Part shown: in pieces, positions 33,362 through 43,931 of the stretch
How positions within the stretch are numbered: the stretch's first letter is position 1
Layout of the letters: every line of letters begins with the position of its first letter
Assembly: GCA_015832175.1 (NCBI GenBank)
Contig: WJXW01000010.1
Span: 1,612,001-1,676,000 of the forward strand
Length of the DNA stretch: 64,000 bases
From: Paraphaeosphaeria minitans
Lineage: Eukaryota > Ascomycota > Dothideomycetes > Pleosporales > Didymosphaeriaceae
Direction: 5' to 3'
The notes under the pieces: generated by a model
The model's database searches: none
Told to the model about the DNA's origin: nothing
Seen by the model: the letters and a program-made list of their open reading frames with translations, nothing else
Position numbers and translations under genes: made by a program

Positions 33362-33450
33362 GGCATAGACGACGGCACAGACGACGGCATAGACGACGGC
33401 ATAGACGACGGCATAGACAACGGCAACAGACGACGGCACAGGCGACAGAC
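33362..33450. repeat. 12-bp tandem repeat
   Basis: The unit GACGACGGCATA/CA recurs about six times at 12-base spacing. It reads as MPSS repeats on the minus strand, which is most likely an incidental frame. Confidence 0.75.
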
Positions 33451-33970
33451 CCGCTGGCGTGCCCGCCCGGTACCTACATAGCAGTCTAGCAATACAGCGC
33501 TTTGGCGGCTGCAGTGGGCCCGCCACCGCCATCGCAATGTCCATGTTGGAACAGGTTTTGCATGGCGCGGGCGGGCCATCGACCGATCCCTCACGCACGG
33601 CCTGATCCTGCCACCAGATGGCATTTCAACTTGGCCATGATGCATTTTCTCCCATTGTCGCCCGATTGCCATCTCCCCCTCTTATACCTACCTAGGTACC
33701 TCCTCTGCCCAAACCTGCCCTCCCCCTCCCCCCTCCCCCCTCCCCCTTCTGCCGCTCTGCTTCCCCCCCTCAGCACCTAGCTACCGTTTCCGTCGCTTTG
33801 CCACCCATTCCAGCGGCCCATCTTCGGTCTTTCCAGCCGCCACCTGCTATAACACACTCCCGCCCTGCTCTCTGCCCTCAGAAACAACCGCATTCCCCAT
33901 CGCCACCGACCTTGCCCCTGCACCAAGCATCCGTGTGCCCCCTCCCTCGTCATCACCCATCACCACCGCA

Positions 33971-34966
33971 ATGGAGGTCGAAACGAACATGCACCATGCC
34001 TTCGCCGAGCCCTCGTGGGCCACCGACGCCTACCTTGCTCTTGACAACGGCGCCGTCTCGTCGTCCGACAAGTGGGCCGCTGCTCTCACCCACGCGCCTT
34101 CCTTCTCGCAATCCACCTTCACCATCCCACCCTCTCTGCTCACTGCGGCTGCTGCTGTCGAGCGTTATGGCCAAGTCACGCCACCAGAAGACCTGTCCCC
34201 CGCCGAGCCACCGCGCGAGCCGCTTCGTGAGGGGTCCCTTTCGCTCGAGGAGCTTCAGAACGAGCCTCTCTTCCCGCAGCACCAAATGCAGGCACTGCAG
34301 GATTACCAGCCCCGAGCAGCACAAGACGAGCCCGCTTCGAAGCGCCGTCGTATCTCGCGGCAGTCTTCGACCAAGAACCTCGCCGTCCCGCAGACCCAGC
34401 AGCCCCAACAAGACGGCCAGCCACCCAAGCGCAAGCGAGGAAGGCCCAAGTCGACCCCGCAGATGGTCGAGCACTACACGGCCGACGGCTTCCCCTTCCA
34501 CGTCTCGTCGGCACGCCAATCGCACCTCGAGAAGAACCGCGTGGCCGCCCACAAGTGCAGGCAACGCAAGAAGGAGTACGTCAACGGCCTCGAGGCGCGC
34601 GCCCGCGACTTTTCCTCCAAGAACAAGGCCCTCAAGGAAAACGTCGCCATGCTTCGCGAAGAAGTCCTCTCGCTCAAGAACGAAGTGTTACGGCACGCTG
34701 GCTGCGGCTTCTGGGCCGTCGACGAGTACCTTGCACGATGCGCGGGCGACCTCTTGGGCGTCGACGCACCGGGCATGTCCGACCAGCGATCGAACAGGCC
34801 AAAGCCCAGTCCCATGACTAGCTCCTCATCACTCCAACCGGACCATGTGCACCGCCGGAGCTCCGGCTCTATACTCAGTGTCGTCTCTTCGCCGGACCAC
34901 GACGACTACAGTGGTCTTGATTTCCTCCACAACATCGACGAGGACGAAGAGGATCAGTCTGCGTGA
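33971..34966 (+). CDS. bZIP transcription factor
   Basis: This single exon gives 331 residues from the ATG at 33971 (CGCAATGG). The bZIP lies at about 184-245. Its basic region is LEKNRVAAHKCRQRKKEY (N-x7-R pattern), followed by a leucine zipper with LEARARDFSSKNKALKENVAML and heptad leucines to about VLSLKNEVLRH. Before it is an AT-hook-like KRKRGRPKS block. The N-terminal part is Pro/Gln-rich with EPLREGSLSLEELQNEP, and the C-terminal tail is Ser-rich and ends acidic (DEDEEDQSA). The basic region resembles ATF/CREB-type fungal factors such as AtfA-related proteins, which act in stress responses, but it lacks enough signature for a firm name. A CT-rich tract lies upstream. Confidence 0.9.
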   Translation: MEVETNMHHAFAEPSWATDAYLALDNGAVSSSDKWAAALTHAPSFSQSTFTIPPSLLTAAAAVERYGQVTPPEDLSPAEPPREPLREGSLSLEELQNEPLFPQHQMQALQDYQPRAAQDEPASKRRRISRQSSTKNLAVPQTQQPQQDGQPPKRKRGRPKSTPQMVEHYTADGFPFHVSSARQSHLEKNRVAAHKCRQRKKEYVNGLEARARDFSSKNKALKENVAMLREEVLSLKNEVLRHAGCGFWAVDEYLARCAGDLLGVDAPGMSDQRSNRPKPSPMTSSSSLQPDHVHRRSSGSILSVVSSPDHDDYSGLDFLHNIDEDEEDQSA

Positions 34967-35976
34967 AGCAGCCTGCTTTTCCCGTCTGCTTCTTGCCGTT
35001 CTTGCTCAGCGAAAGCGCACTGCTTTTGCTCGTCCCGTCCTTATATCCTTCACGAATCTAGATACCCGAACACTTGTTCAAAAGTTTTTTTTCCTTCTCT
35101 ACCATGTACATGTTGTCTCTCTGTTGTTATTTCACTCCATCATGGTTTTTGTCGAACCTGGAGGAGGGATTTTGCCTTTTTTTCCCTTTTTTTTTTGGAG
35201 GGGGGAGCAACCTTGCACGAGCCACCTGTCACAAACACAAAACTATCCGCAGAATGCTGCGGTCCTGGGAGGCGATGTTTGAAGAAGGAGAAGAAGACGA
35301 CGAAGAAAAATCAACAAAAATAAAATACCTAAGTCAAGTAACAGTGGTGATGATGGTGATGATGGTGATGAGTGTGATGAGTACGAGCAATCTTTGCCTC
35401 ATCCCGAATCCCTCACAAGCCGAAATCCCTCGCAAAGGGCAGATTACCTCGAGTCTAAGACATCGGCACAAGTATCTAGTCTAGCCAGACCTGCCCTTGT
35501 TGCAAAGCTTCGCACGACGCAAAGCATAGCCTGCCTAACGCAGGAAAGCTACCTAGACGTTACCCGTCGTCGTATTCATCGTCGTCAAAATCGCAATCGC
35601 TGTTCGAGACTAGACTTGTGCCTAGGTGGTCTATCTACCTCCATGCCTGCCCGCACACACCCCCACCCCCAACCCCAACCCCAAACACCAACCCAACCCA
35701 ACGCACAGAGAAGCTGCAATGTCTGTGTGGCGGCGGGTCCAACTGCCTAACCAATAGGTACCTACCTACCTACCTACGTAATTATGGCGTTTCCCCGCCC
35801 CGCCCGCGGCTTAACCGGGATGACGTAGGTAGCTTGAGATTCCCCGCACGCAGAACGTTGGGTGCCCTCTGCGGTAGACTAGAGGTAGGTACCGTCACAG
35901 TAGCCTAACGGCGCTGCTTGTGCGGTTCAAAATTCCGTGTCCATTCCTATTGCCGCGTCTACGCTTGACGGGATTA

Positions 35977-36068
35977 GGTACGGTCGGTCGGTCGGTAGGT
36001 AGGTAGGTAGGTAGGTAGGTAGGTAGGTAGGTAGGTAGGTAGGTAGGTAGGTAGGTAGGTAGGTAGGT
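35977..36068. repeat. (GGTA)n microsatellite
   Basis: A pure run of GGTA units (about 18 from 35995) is preceded by GGTC units. It encodes a spurious PTYL repeat on the minus strand. Confidence 0.95.
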
Positions 36069-37130
36069 GTCAACCTCCAACGGCGAAAAGGTTCCGCCGC
36101 GACCATCTACCTACAGATCTCTACTGCGGTGCCGGCGACGCGCCTACCTAGTCAGAGTATACAACTACGAGTACCCGTCTCCAAGACCCCGTTGGAACCC
36201 GGCTCGTTGATGCCTACAGGATTGGAGTCCAATGTCTTCCCGTCACGTGGTGTGTTGGCTAGAGCGGTTTTGGTGTCGATTGGGTCTCCTGACCGATGCC
36301 CTTCAGACAAGGCCCGGAGGAAGGTAGTCTACCTAGGTAGTCTATTATAGCACGATTTCAGTGTCGGTGGCTCGGGTTCGGCAAGCTCTTTCTGACGATT
36401 TCCAAGCACGTACGCGTTCATTGTGCGGGTCGGGTTAACTGAACGTGGGGTGCATCTCGATGCGGTGGCGAACATGGCGAACAGCGGTTGCCGAGCATAA
36501 CCAAAAAAAAAAAAAAAAAAAAAGGCGCGGCAAAAATCACTGTTGCAGAGAACAAGTCCTGCCACGCTGCCAGACACCCACTAGGTAAAGCGTCACAGGC
36601 TGCTGTTAGATACTTGCAGTTTCGCATCAAATGCAATGCGGTCGCATCCGTGCTACTGTTGAATTGGAAGGGGTGTCCGATTGAGCGATGATGTCAGAAG
36701 AAATTCATGGGCGCCTCTTTCCTCGCGACGGCTGATGGTGAATTGTTCGCCTCTCCCCTTATACATAGACCTCACACAACGCAGCAAGCCCGGGCCGTTT
36801 TCGAGTGCCCAATTTTGTATCTTGCTGCGAACGCAACCATACGCCGCGCCTTCATTCAAAACGCCAGACATGGCCGGTGTCGATTTCGGGGTTCGCATCC
36901 GCCTGTTGAATGCACATGGGCTCTTGTGCAGTCCCCTAGAAGACCTTGACGACTGTTTTATGCTCCCCGAGGACCAGAGGCGTTGAATCGTCGGACGACA
37001 CGGGATCCAGACTGGCGAAGAGTACGTTTGAGCGCGGAGACGGGTTTTGGGTTGTCTCCTCTTTTGGAATGGGGCTGGAGTGACAGGCTCGGAAGGCTGG
37101 GACTCGGACACATGGGCTGCTTCAACCTGC

Positions 37131-37305
37131 GAGGAACGAGTAGAAACCGCTGATTAACCTTAAGGAACGAGTAGAAACAGCAAATCAAGCTCGAGGAACG
37201 AGTAGAAACAGCAGATCAAGCTCGAGGAACGAGTAGAAACAGCAAATCAACCTCAAGGAACGAGTAGAAACAGCCGATCAACCTTGAGGAACGAGTACAA
37301 GCAGG
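37131..37305. repeat. 31-bp minisatellite, 6 units
   Basis: Units start at 37131, 37162, 37193, 37224, 37255 and 37286, exactly 31 bases apart. The conserved core is RAGGAACGAGTAGAAACAGC, followed by about 11 variable bases (ATCAAGCTCG-like). It is not a CRISPR array: spacers are too short and similar, and this is a eukaryote. Confidence 0.9.
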
Positions 37306-37795
37306 GGCGCTGAAGATGGCACGAATGCCTGCGGAATTTCACTACCAATGGCAGAAGGTCCGCGCTTCCTCATAGGCCGGGACAATTTGCCGCCCAATGA
37401 CGTGGACCCTTCAGGCCTGGCTTCTGATGGCGAAATCACGACCCCAAGTCGGACTACATCCTATCGCTACTTGCGTGCAATCGCCGTACGACTCTTGTCG
37501 GAAGTCGGACGTCGGTGTCACCTCAACCACGCTCAAACTTTTGCTCAACTTCACTCTACCCATCCCTTCGCAGATTCTAAGCGCGCGCTGTGCAACAGCA
37601 GCAGAACAGTTGCGCACTCGACGGACAGCCAATGCGCCCAACGCTCAAGCCTCACTCGGCCTAACGGTTTGGTGCCTCCATGTCGCGCGAAGATCCCGCA
37701 ACCCCAGGTCTCGACCCCATATTATACTAGGTCGTCTGTCCGCGGAGCCTAATCGCCTGTTCAATCCCGAATCGAATAGCCGAGTACCGGCTTTG

Positions 37796-40688
37796 ATGGA
37801 GTCTTTTCCCACGGCGGGGGCGGGTGCGCCAAAGGTCGCGATACCCCGAGTATCGCATCCTGCGCCCCGAGACCCATCGCGCGAAAAGGATGAGCAGAGG
37901 GCACCGCGCGTGGGGCGAGCTGTGAGTGCTGTGCACTTCCTCATGGCTGCCAACGTTCCTTTGCTAACTTCCACAGTGCCTTAATTGCAGGAGGCGGAGT
38001 AAGTCACTTCCGAGAGTACTCTTTCGCACTGACAGTTCTAAACGACTCCAGAGATTAGATGCTCTGGTGACACACCAAGCTGCGTTATTTGTAACGCAAA
38101 CAATCTGGACTGTGTGTACGACCAAGCCCGTCGTGACAAGCTCAAATCAGCAACGAACAAGAATAAGGATCTTGTTCTTCTGTTGAAAGAACTTAGTCTG
38201 CGATCAAGTCTCGACGATTCCGATAGAGCCCGGATTCAAGACGCGCTCGAAGACTTCGAAGATGATTCCGTGTCAGTTGCTTCCGTCAAGTCTGGAAAGA
38301 GAAGGAAACTATCGGTGCACGAGGAGCAGGAGAAAGATGACGTCGGACATCCACCTACTGCAACTCACGCCCGCGCTTCCATCGGTTTAGAAGAAGGCTT
38401 GGCCCTCTTGGATGAAGACCTTTTGCGCAACCGAAAATCGCGGTCAACCGGCTACGTGGGTCACAGCTCCGGAGTCCAGTGGTTACGTTCCTTACAGAAT
38501 GAGCTCAAACCGGAGGGACCTGACTATCATACGGCCTCGGACAATAGCAACTTGGCTCAGCAGCCTTTTGCAAAAAAAGCTATCTCATATGCTTCAGTTA
38601 CAGACGCTTCGTTTTATCTCGATGCTAACAGCACCGAGCTGCACGTGGACGTCGATCCTCACGAGCTGCCCCCAAAGGACACCGCATCCAAACTTTTCGA
38701 GTGCTACAAGCAAACTGTCCACAAGTCATTTCCCGTCCTCCCACCGCAATTCGAAGACCAGTTTCGACGCTACTTTGAAGCCGTGGAGTCAGAACGCCCG
38801 TTCACCGTTCCGGACAGATGGTTGGCAATCTTGAATGTTGTGTTCGCCATAGGTGCGCGGTACTCCCACTTGACCAATGCTGAGTGGCAGGGAGAGGAAC
38901 GGGATCATCTAATCTATATGACGAGGAGCGTTCGTTTGTTGGGCTCCTGGCCATTCGCTGCTGCGCCAGATTTGGCTTTGATACAAGTGGTAGGTTCAAC
39001 GGTCACGAGTAGGCTCTCCATCAGAGTCGTGTCTTTTTTGGCGACTTCACTGCGGCATTCATTGCTAACGATCATCAGTCTGGCTTGTTGGCTTTCTATT
39101 ATCAGGTCGTCGGGCATGTCAGCAGAGGGTGGGTAATGATTGGCATTTCTATTCGCCTAGCTCTGGCCCTCGGTCTCCACCTGCGCAACGAGGATCCGAA
39201 CATACCACTCAGCAAGAAGGAAGCTATCATGCGTACTTGGTGGACCCTCCATGCTATTGAATGCCAACTGAGTGCTATCACCGGGCGACCTTGCGTCCTT
39301 AGCCATGAAGATTGCACGGTCGCTCTGCCCCAGACGTTGTCTGAAGAACTGCCTGGCCCTGTCAGTCCTATCGACTCTACTCAACCTCCTTGGGAAAAGG
39401 AAACCTCCCCCACGCTGGCTAGTGGTAGCATGTCGGAAAGGAGCCGTATACTGCAATCTCCACGATCGTATTTAGATGCGCACCTGAACATCGGCCTCAT
39501 CATGCAGAAGCTCTTGTCTGCGCTTTACGCTCCTTGTACCGCGCAGTATACTTGGAAGCTCGTCCAAGAAATCATCCCCAGGCTACTCCAAGAGCTGGAC
39601 GACTGGAAGCAAGGTGCATTACCGGACAAGGATCTGCCCCGTGCACGATTGTCTCCACAACCCGAGGGCCAGCGCGAAGACCTCTTGCTTCGCTTCTACT
39701 ACTTCAGCGCCAGAATCTTGATCACGCGTCCATGTCTTTGTCGGTCTGGACGGAAGATCAAGGATCAGAGCGATGCAGGCGCGTTGTTCGATAAACGGAC
39801 AGCAGAGATTTGCGTGGAAGCAGCGCTTGGTCTGGCTGAATTGCTGCCCAGTTCTGACCCCCAGTCCTTGTATAAGGATGGTCCTTGGTGGTCGATCGTT
39901 CACATAAGTGAGTAGTATAAAACCTTGTGTGACATGTTAATATACTGATTAAACGAACAGTTATGCAAGCGATGGCAGTTTTGCTCCTAGAACTCTCCTA
40001 CGGATTGGATCACACGCAAGGCGATCGATCGGATGTCAAAAAGGGCGTTAAGAAGATGCTCCACTGGCTCGGTGCGATGCGCCACATCGATCCCGTCGTG
40101 GAGCGAGCTCACAAAGTCGTCATCCGGATCCTGCAGCAACATAAATTTCAGAGCATATGCAACGAGCTTTTGGGCGACACCAGTCTTGCATATGAACAGA
40201 CTCACCATTTGTCGTTCAATCTTGGCCATACCCACCCAGGCCCAGCTGTGCACCCACCAAGCGGAAGCATGTCCCAAATGCCGCCAACTGAGTGGTACAA
40301 CGGCCCCTTCGCAGCCACCACCCAGCCCGAGGGTGACGTTTTCAATCCGGCCACGATGGACCCCCAACTGACGGATCCTCAACTGCTAGCAGGCTTCGGA
40401 CGAACCCAGGAACAGCAGCAGTTTCCTCCCCAGATGACACAGATGCCGTCGCAGGCAGAGCACTACCGGTATCTTGACTACCCCTACAACAACCATTTCA
40501 TGTTCTCGAATCCGTTCATGACTAGCTACGACGAGGACGCACCGTTTAGCCTGACTCCGGATGACCTGTGGCCGAGAGCTGGAGCTTCGGGGGACGGAAG
40601 CCTTGGTGAGCAGCAGGGCATGAATTATCCGAACTATCTGTACCGGATGGATCAAAACACCCCGGGGGGCTCGCAACAGCCGCAGTGA
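37796..40688 (+). CDS. Zn2Cys6 transcription factor with fungal-specific middle domain
   Basis: The model has five exons, 37796-37921, 37977-37998 (22 nt), 38052-38989, 39079-39907 and 39961-40688, giving 880 residues. The zinc cluster is assembled across three exons. Exon 1 ends PRVGRA, exon 2 gives CLNCRRR and exon 3 continues KIRCSGDTPSCVIC. The spacing C43-x2-C46-x6-C53-x6-C60-x2-C63-x6-C70 is exact. The fungal transcription factor domain follows, with LFECYKQTVHKSFPVLPP, IGARYSHL, GHVSRGWVMIGISIRLALALG and TWWTLHAIECQLSAITGRPC. The C-terminal tail is Gln/Pro/Met-rich, typical of an activation region. It is a nuclear regulator of unknown targets. The start codon is less certain than the splices, since the first exon could extend upstream. 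Confidence 0.88.
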
Positions 40689-41424
40689 GTTGCTTCGAGC
40701 TGGTTCTTCGACTGCAACAACACGATCTGTTGCTCATGAGCATGGCTCGCGGTGTTGGATGTACGAGGCCGGTGCTAGCGTTGGCAAACGGGATGTGTAG
40801 TAAACGCAGTGGCATGGGAAGCGGTCTTTTACCGCGCCGGTGTATGCGTAATGTAGCTGAGTGTTAGCAGTACATCATATGTCCAATCGATCACACCTGT
40901 CCACGTGTACTGACTGGTGATGCTTCGCCGAGCAGAAATATCAAATGGGTGGGTGGGATGCGGAATCTGGCTCGGTTCAACATGTAGTGAGCTATGGACG
41001 CTTATATTCACGCTCCGGGTTGTCTGGCAGGGTACGCTGGAGGTAGGTAGCTTTGGATGGAGCTACGACTAGGTAGGTAGCGTCAAACATCACTTTTAGT
41101 TGGCCTTCATGAGCCACTCAACGCATCAAACAGAGAGGAGCAGTGCTGCCTTTGCGTGGCACGATGGTTGTGATTAGGATCTTGGTCAGAGAGTGGAGGG
41201 GAAGAACGTGTGTTGGTGACGGACGATGGAGACGCCGTGGTTTGTGATATTACAGGATGTAAATTAGGCAGCGTGGGTATGTTGCTGAAGGGGGTGTTGT
41301 GGTAGTGGTATACGATGGGTGTGATAAAACCAGCGCCAAGATCAACACAAGAAAGCATCGTCAACTACCGTACCTACTTCCAGGCCATCTAATCTCTCGA
41401 AACGTCAACACACCTGTCTACCGC
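40689..41424. other. Intergenic region, no gene seen
   Basis: This holds the 3' ends of two convergent genes. TAGGTAGGTAG motifs occur at about 41041-41080. An 85-codon frame on the minus strand (41107-41364) has no motif and was not accepted. Confidence 0.45.
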
Positions 41425-42375
41425 TCAGCCCACATACTCAACCACCAACCTCAGCCTCCCACCCCTGCAGATGTTCTTCCTCGCCCACACAATCAACGGC
41501 ATAAACACCACCTCCCTCTTAGTGCTCAGGCGCCTCGCCACCCCCTCTCCCCCATGACACACCAGCGTGACGCTCTCCAACGCCTCGCAGTCAATCAAGC
41601 AACACAGATCCATCTGATCAATGACCTCCTTCCTCCCGCGCAGCCGCGACACACATACATCCTTGCACCCAACCCCTACCTCCTCCCCCACCACACTCCA
41701 CTCCTCCTCCACGCACACCGCGTGCGGGACCCCGATCTTGACCTGGCGCAGGGCCGGACACGCCGCCAGCAGCGCCTTGGCCGTGTGCGTGAGGTGCGGG
41801 CGCCAGGAGACGGCCGGGGCGAAGACGAGGGTGTGGACGGGGGCCGTGACGAGGACGCACACGCGGGGCTCGAGGTACCGCGTGAGGCGCTCGATGGCCA
41901 GGACGTCGGGGACGACGAGCGCGGCGTCGAGGAAGACGAGGGGCGTGCATTCCGAACGCGTTTTGCGGTTTGCGTAGCACAGGCTTGGGAGTGGGCCCGG
42001 GATCGCGACGACGGCGTCGGTTCGGGTGGCGTTTACGGGGATCTCGGGTGCGACTGCGAGGGCGATGTAGTGCGCGTAGATGGCGTACTGGAGGGAGGTA
42101 GGTAGGGTTTAGCGCCGTGTAAGGTGAAGCGAGCGTCGGAGGATTGAGGTACTTACGCGGATTTTGCGCGGTAGGCCTAGGAAGGGGAAAATGAGGCGGT
42201 CGGTCGAAGGCTCGGGTAGGACTCTTCTCCGTACACGCTGCATGTTGCACTGGAGGCTCATGGCGCTGACGCGTATCTTGCCTTTCTGTCGCTCGATACG
42301 AGGCTTGATGGATAAGGGGATGGACGACTCCGTCGTCGGAGTGGTGATTCGACGCGAGAATATATTGGCAACCAT
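41425..42375 (-). CDS. Protein with F-box-like N terminus, function unknown
   Basis: Exons 42375-42157 and 42087-41425 join in phase 0 across a 69-base intron (GTAAGT ... CTCCAG), giving 293 residues. The first exon ends LIFPFLGLPRKIR and the second begins YAIYAHYIALAVAPEIPVNA. The joined LPRKIRYAIYAHY resembles the LPxEIRxxIY start of the F-box-like domain found in many Dothideomycete proteins. Later segments such as TPLVFLDAALVVPDVLAIERL and ALESVTLVCHGGEGVARRLS fit that style of protein, where a list of residues is computed along a surface-forming domain. No enzyme motif is seen. The role is unknown; many such proteins are lineage-specific. Confidence 0.7.
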
Positions 42376-42588
42376 GGTATAATGATAGCACAGTGGCTTT
42401 TCGGATTGAGGGCGCTGCAGTCTCAAGTACGATGTCGAGGGTATACTCACAACATCGAAGTGTGGAAGGTTGTATGCAGAAGGCTCCAGTTTTGTCATAG
42501 AGTGTATAATAGCTGTGCAATCTCCCATGTGAATCGTCAGCACTTCCAACCAAGCTGTACTGCGAGCGAACATTCACACACACATCTC

Positions 42589-43296
42589 TCACACCGGTGC
42601 AAACCCCCACGCCTGCCCCTCTCCCCGCCTCTCAAACTCCATGATCTTCTCCGTGAATCGAAACACCTCCTCCCCACCAACCATCTCGGCAATCCAAAGA
42701 CTCGCATCGATGCCCGAGCTCACCCCTCCCGCATTCACAATCCGCACACCAGCCTCCGTCTCCCCGCCATCCACCCACCGCTTCTTCACAACGCTGATCC
42801 CAGAATCCCCACCTGCAGCCCCATCCGCATACTCCTTGAGCATGTCGTAGCAGGTATGATGCGTCGTCGCCCTCCGCCCCGCCAGCACCCCCGCCGCACC
42901 CAAAATGACCGACCCCGAGCACACCGACTGCAGAATCCGCCACCGCGCCTCCTCCCGCGGCGGCAACGCCGCGAACCGCCGCAGCAACGCCAGCGTCGCC
43001 CGGCCCTCCTCGCTGGTGATGAACTTGGCAAGGACGTCCGGGTGCGCGCCGGGGACTACGAGGATGTCGTAGGTTCCGAGGCGCTGCTCGACCTCCGCGA
43101 ACGAGGCGCCGGGCACGTAGACCAGCGCGGCGCTGTCGCCGCCGCCGACGGGGTTGGTGTGTGCGAAGGTCTCGACGGAGAAGACCTGTGGTGTGCCGGG
43201 CGGTGGGCGCGTCGAGTAGACTTCCACGGGGCCGCTGAAGTCCATGATGTCGGCGCCGGCGTAGATGAAGATGCCGACCTTGAGCGTGGATGCCAT
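42589..43296 (-). CDS. DJ-1/PfpI family protein
   Basis: This single exon gives 235 residues. The fold signatures are VGIFIYAGADIMDFSGPVEVY, YDILVVPGAHPDVL, the nucleophile elbow ILQSVCSGSVILGAAGVLAGRRATTH with Cys126, and VRIVNAGGVSSGIDASLWIAE. The MDFSGP aspartate and the cysteine are placed as in isonitrile hydratase-like members of the DJ-1/PfpI superfamily. The reaction cannot be fixed: isonitrile hydratase, glyoxalase III-like or regulatory roles are all possible. A G13 run (43305-43317) lies just before the start codon in the genome, on the promoter side. Confidence 0.9.
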   Translation of the reverse strand: MASTLKVGIFIYAGADIMDFSGPVEVYSTRPPPGTPQVFSVETFAHTNPVGGGDSAALVYVPGASFAEVEQRLGTYDILVVPGAHPDVLAKFITSEEGRATLALLRRFAALPPREEARWRILQSVCSGSVILGAAGVLAGRRATTHHTCYDMLKEYADGAAGGDSGISVVKKRWVDGGETEAGVRIVNAGGVSSGIDASLWIAEMVGGEEVFRFTEKIMEFERRGEGQAWGFAPV

Positions 43297-43304
43297 TGCA
43301 TAGC

Positions 43305-43317
43305 GGGGGGGGGGGGG
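43305..43317 (+). repeat. G13 homopolymer run upstream of the DJ-1 gene
   Basis: Thirteen G residues lie 9 bases before the start of the minus-strand gene, so its 5' leader would carry C13. Length errors are common in such runs during sequencing. Confidence 0.8.
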
Positions 43318-43931
43318 AAGGGATGGGGTTGGGTTGGGTTGGGATCACGAGGTCCTGGGTTTGTCGATGCCTGTGGTGGCGTTTGGGTTCGTTATACTTG
43401 CTAGATGCATTGTAATCCGCGGTTATATAATTGTAAGAAGTCGGCTCGGATAGTAGCGGGGTCGCCGTTCCGGAATACCTACCGTAGGTAATAAGCTAGG
43501 TAGCAGGACCTGCTGAACTCGGTTTAAGCTAGTATCTCACATTCCGCTTCCGAGGATGGCAGGATCAGGGATTTCCTGTGGAGTTGCTGTTCTGTATCGC
43601 AAGGGGATATAGGTATGCATTGATCATTCCAATCGTGCGTCGTCGTCTTTCTTGCTCTTAGACGCGTACATACATACTGTCCGTAGTACTAGCAAACTTA
43701 GCTCGACAGCAGTCAGTGTTTCCAATACGTACATGACCTGGTTGTATGCGTCTCCTCTCTTGAGAAGTTCCACACCCTTCGTGACTAGGGTCTGTACGAG
43801 TCACGCAGTATCCCAGACGCACGACTTTTGTAGTACTCACTCCTCACTAAACCCAAATAAGTAAACCAAAGCTCGGACAGGATATAACAAGATGAACGTA
43901 TTGCCTACAGCTCTCCATTGTAGTTTGCAGA
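43318..43931. other. Intergenic region, no gene seen
   Basis: This is the upstream side of the DJ-1 gene and the downstream side of the next Zn2Cys6 gene. A TACCGTAGGTA motif occurs near 43481-43491. Confidence 0.45.

Larger units (their letters stand above)
31957..33970. other. Gene-free, minisatellite-rich intergenic region
   Basis: No gene supported. Four separate short-period tandem arrays lie here (listed separately). A pyrimidine-rich tract (CCCTCCCCCTCCC repeats, about 33717-33760) precedes the bZIP gene and may be its promoter element. Confidence 0.5.
34967..37795. other. Gene-free region rich in TAGG and simple repeats
   Basis: No gene supported in 2.8 kb. It holds GATGGT/GATGAT repeats at 35345-35380, an A21 run at 36503-36523, the large GGTA array, several short CCTACCTA clusters and a 31-bp minisatellite. 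The 3' end is the promoter of the Zn2Cys6 gene at 37796. Confidence 0.5.

Noticed and set aside
33253..33672. Minus-strand frame with MPSS repeats
   Set aside because: The repeat comes from a 12-bp tandem array; the flanks show no gene features.
35895..36080. Minus-strand frame with PTYL repeats
   Set aside because: It is a translation of the (GGTA)n microsatellite.
37131..37305. Regular 31-bp repeats resembling a CRISPR array
   Set aside because: Spacers would be about 11 bases and nearly identical, and the genome is eukaryotic; it is a minisatellite.
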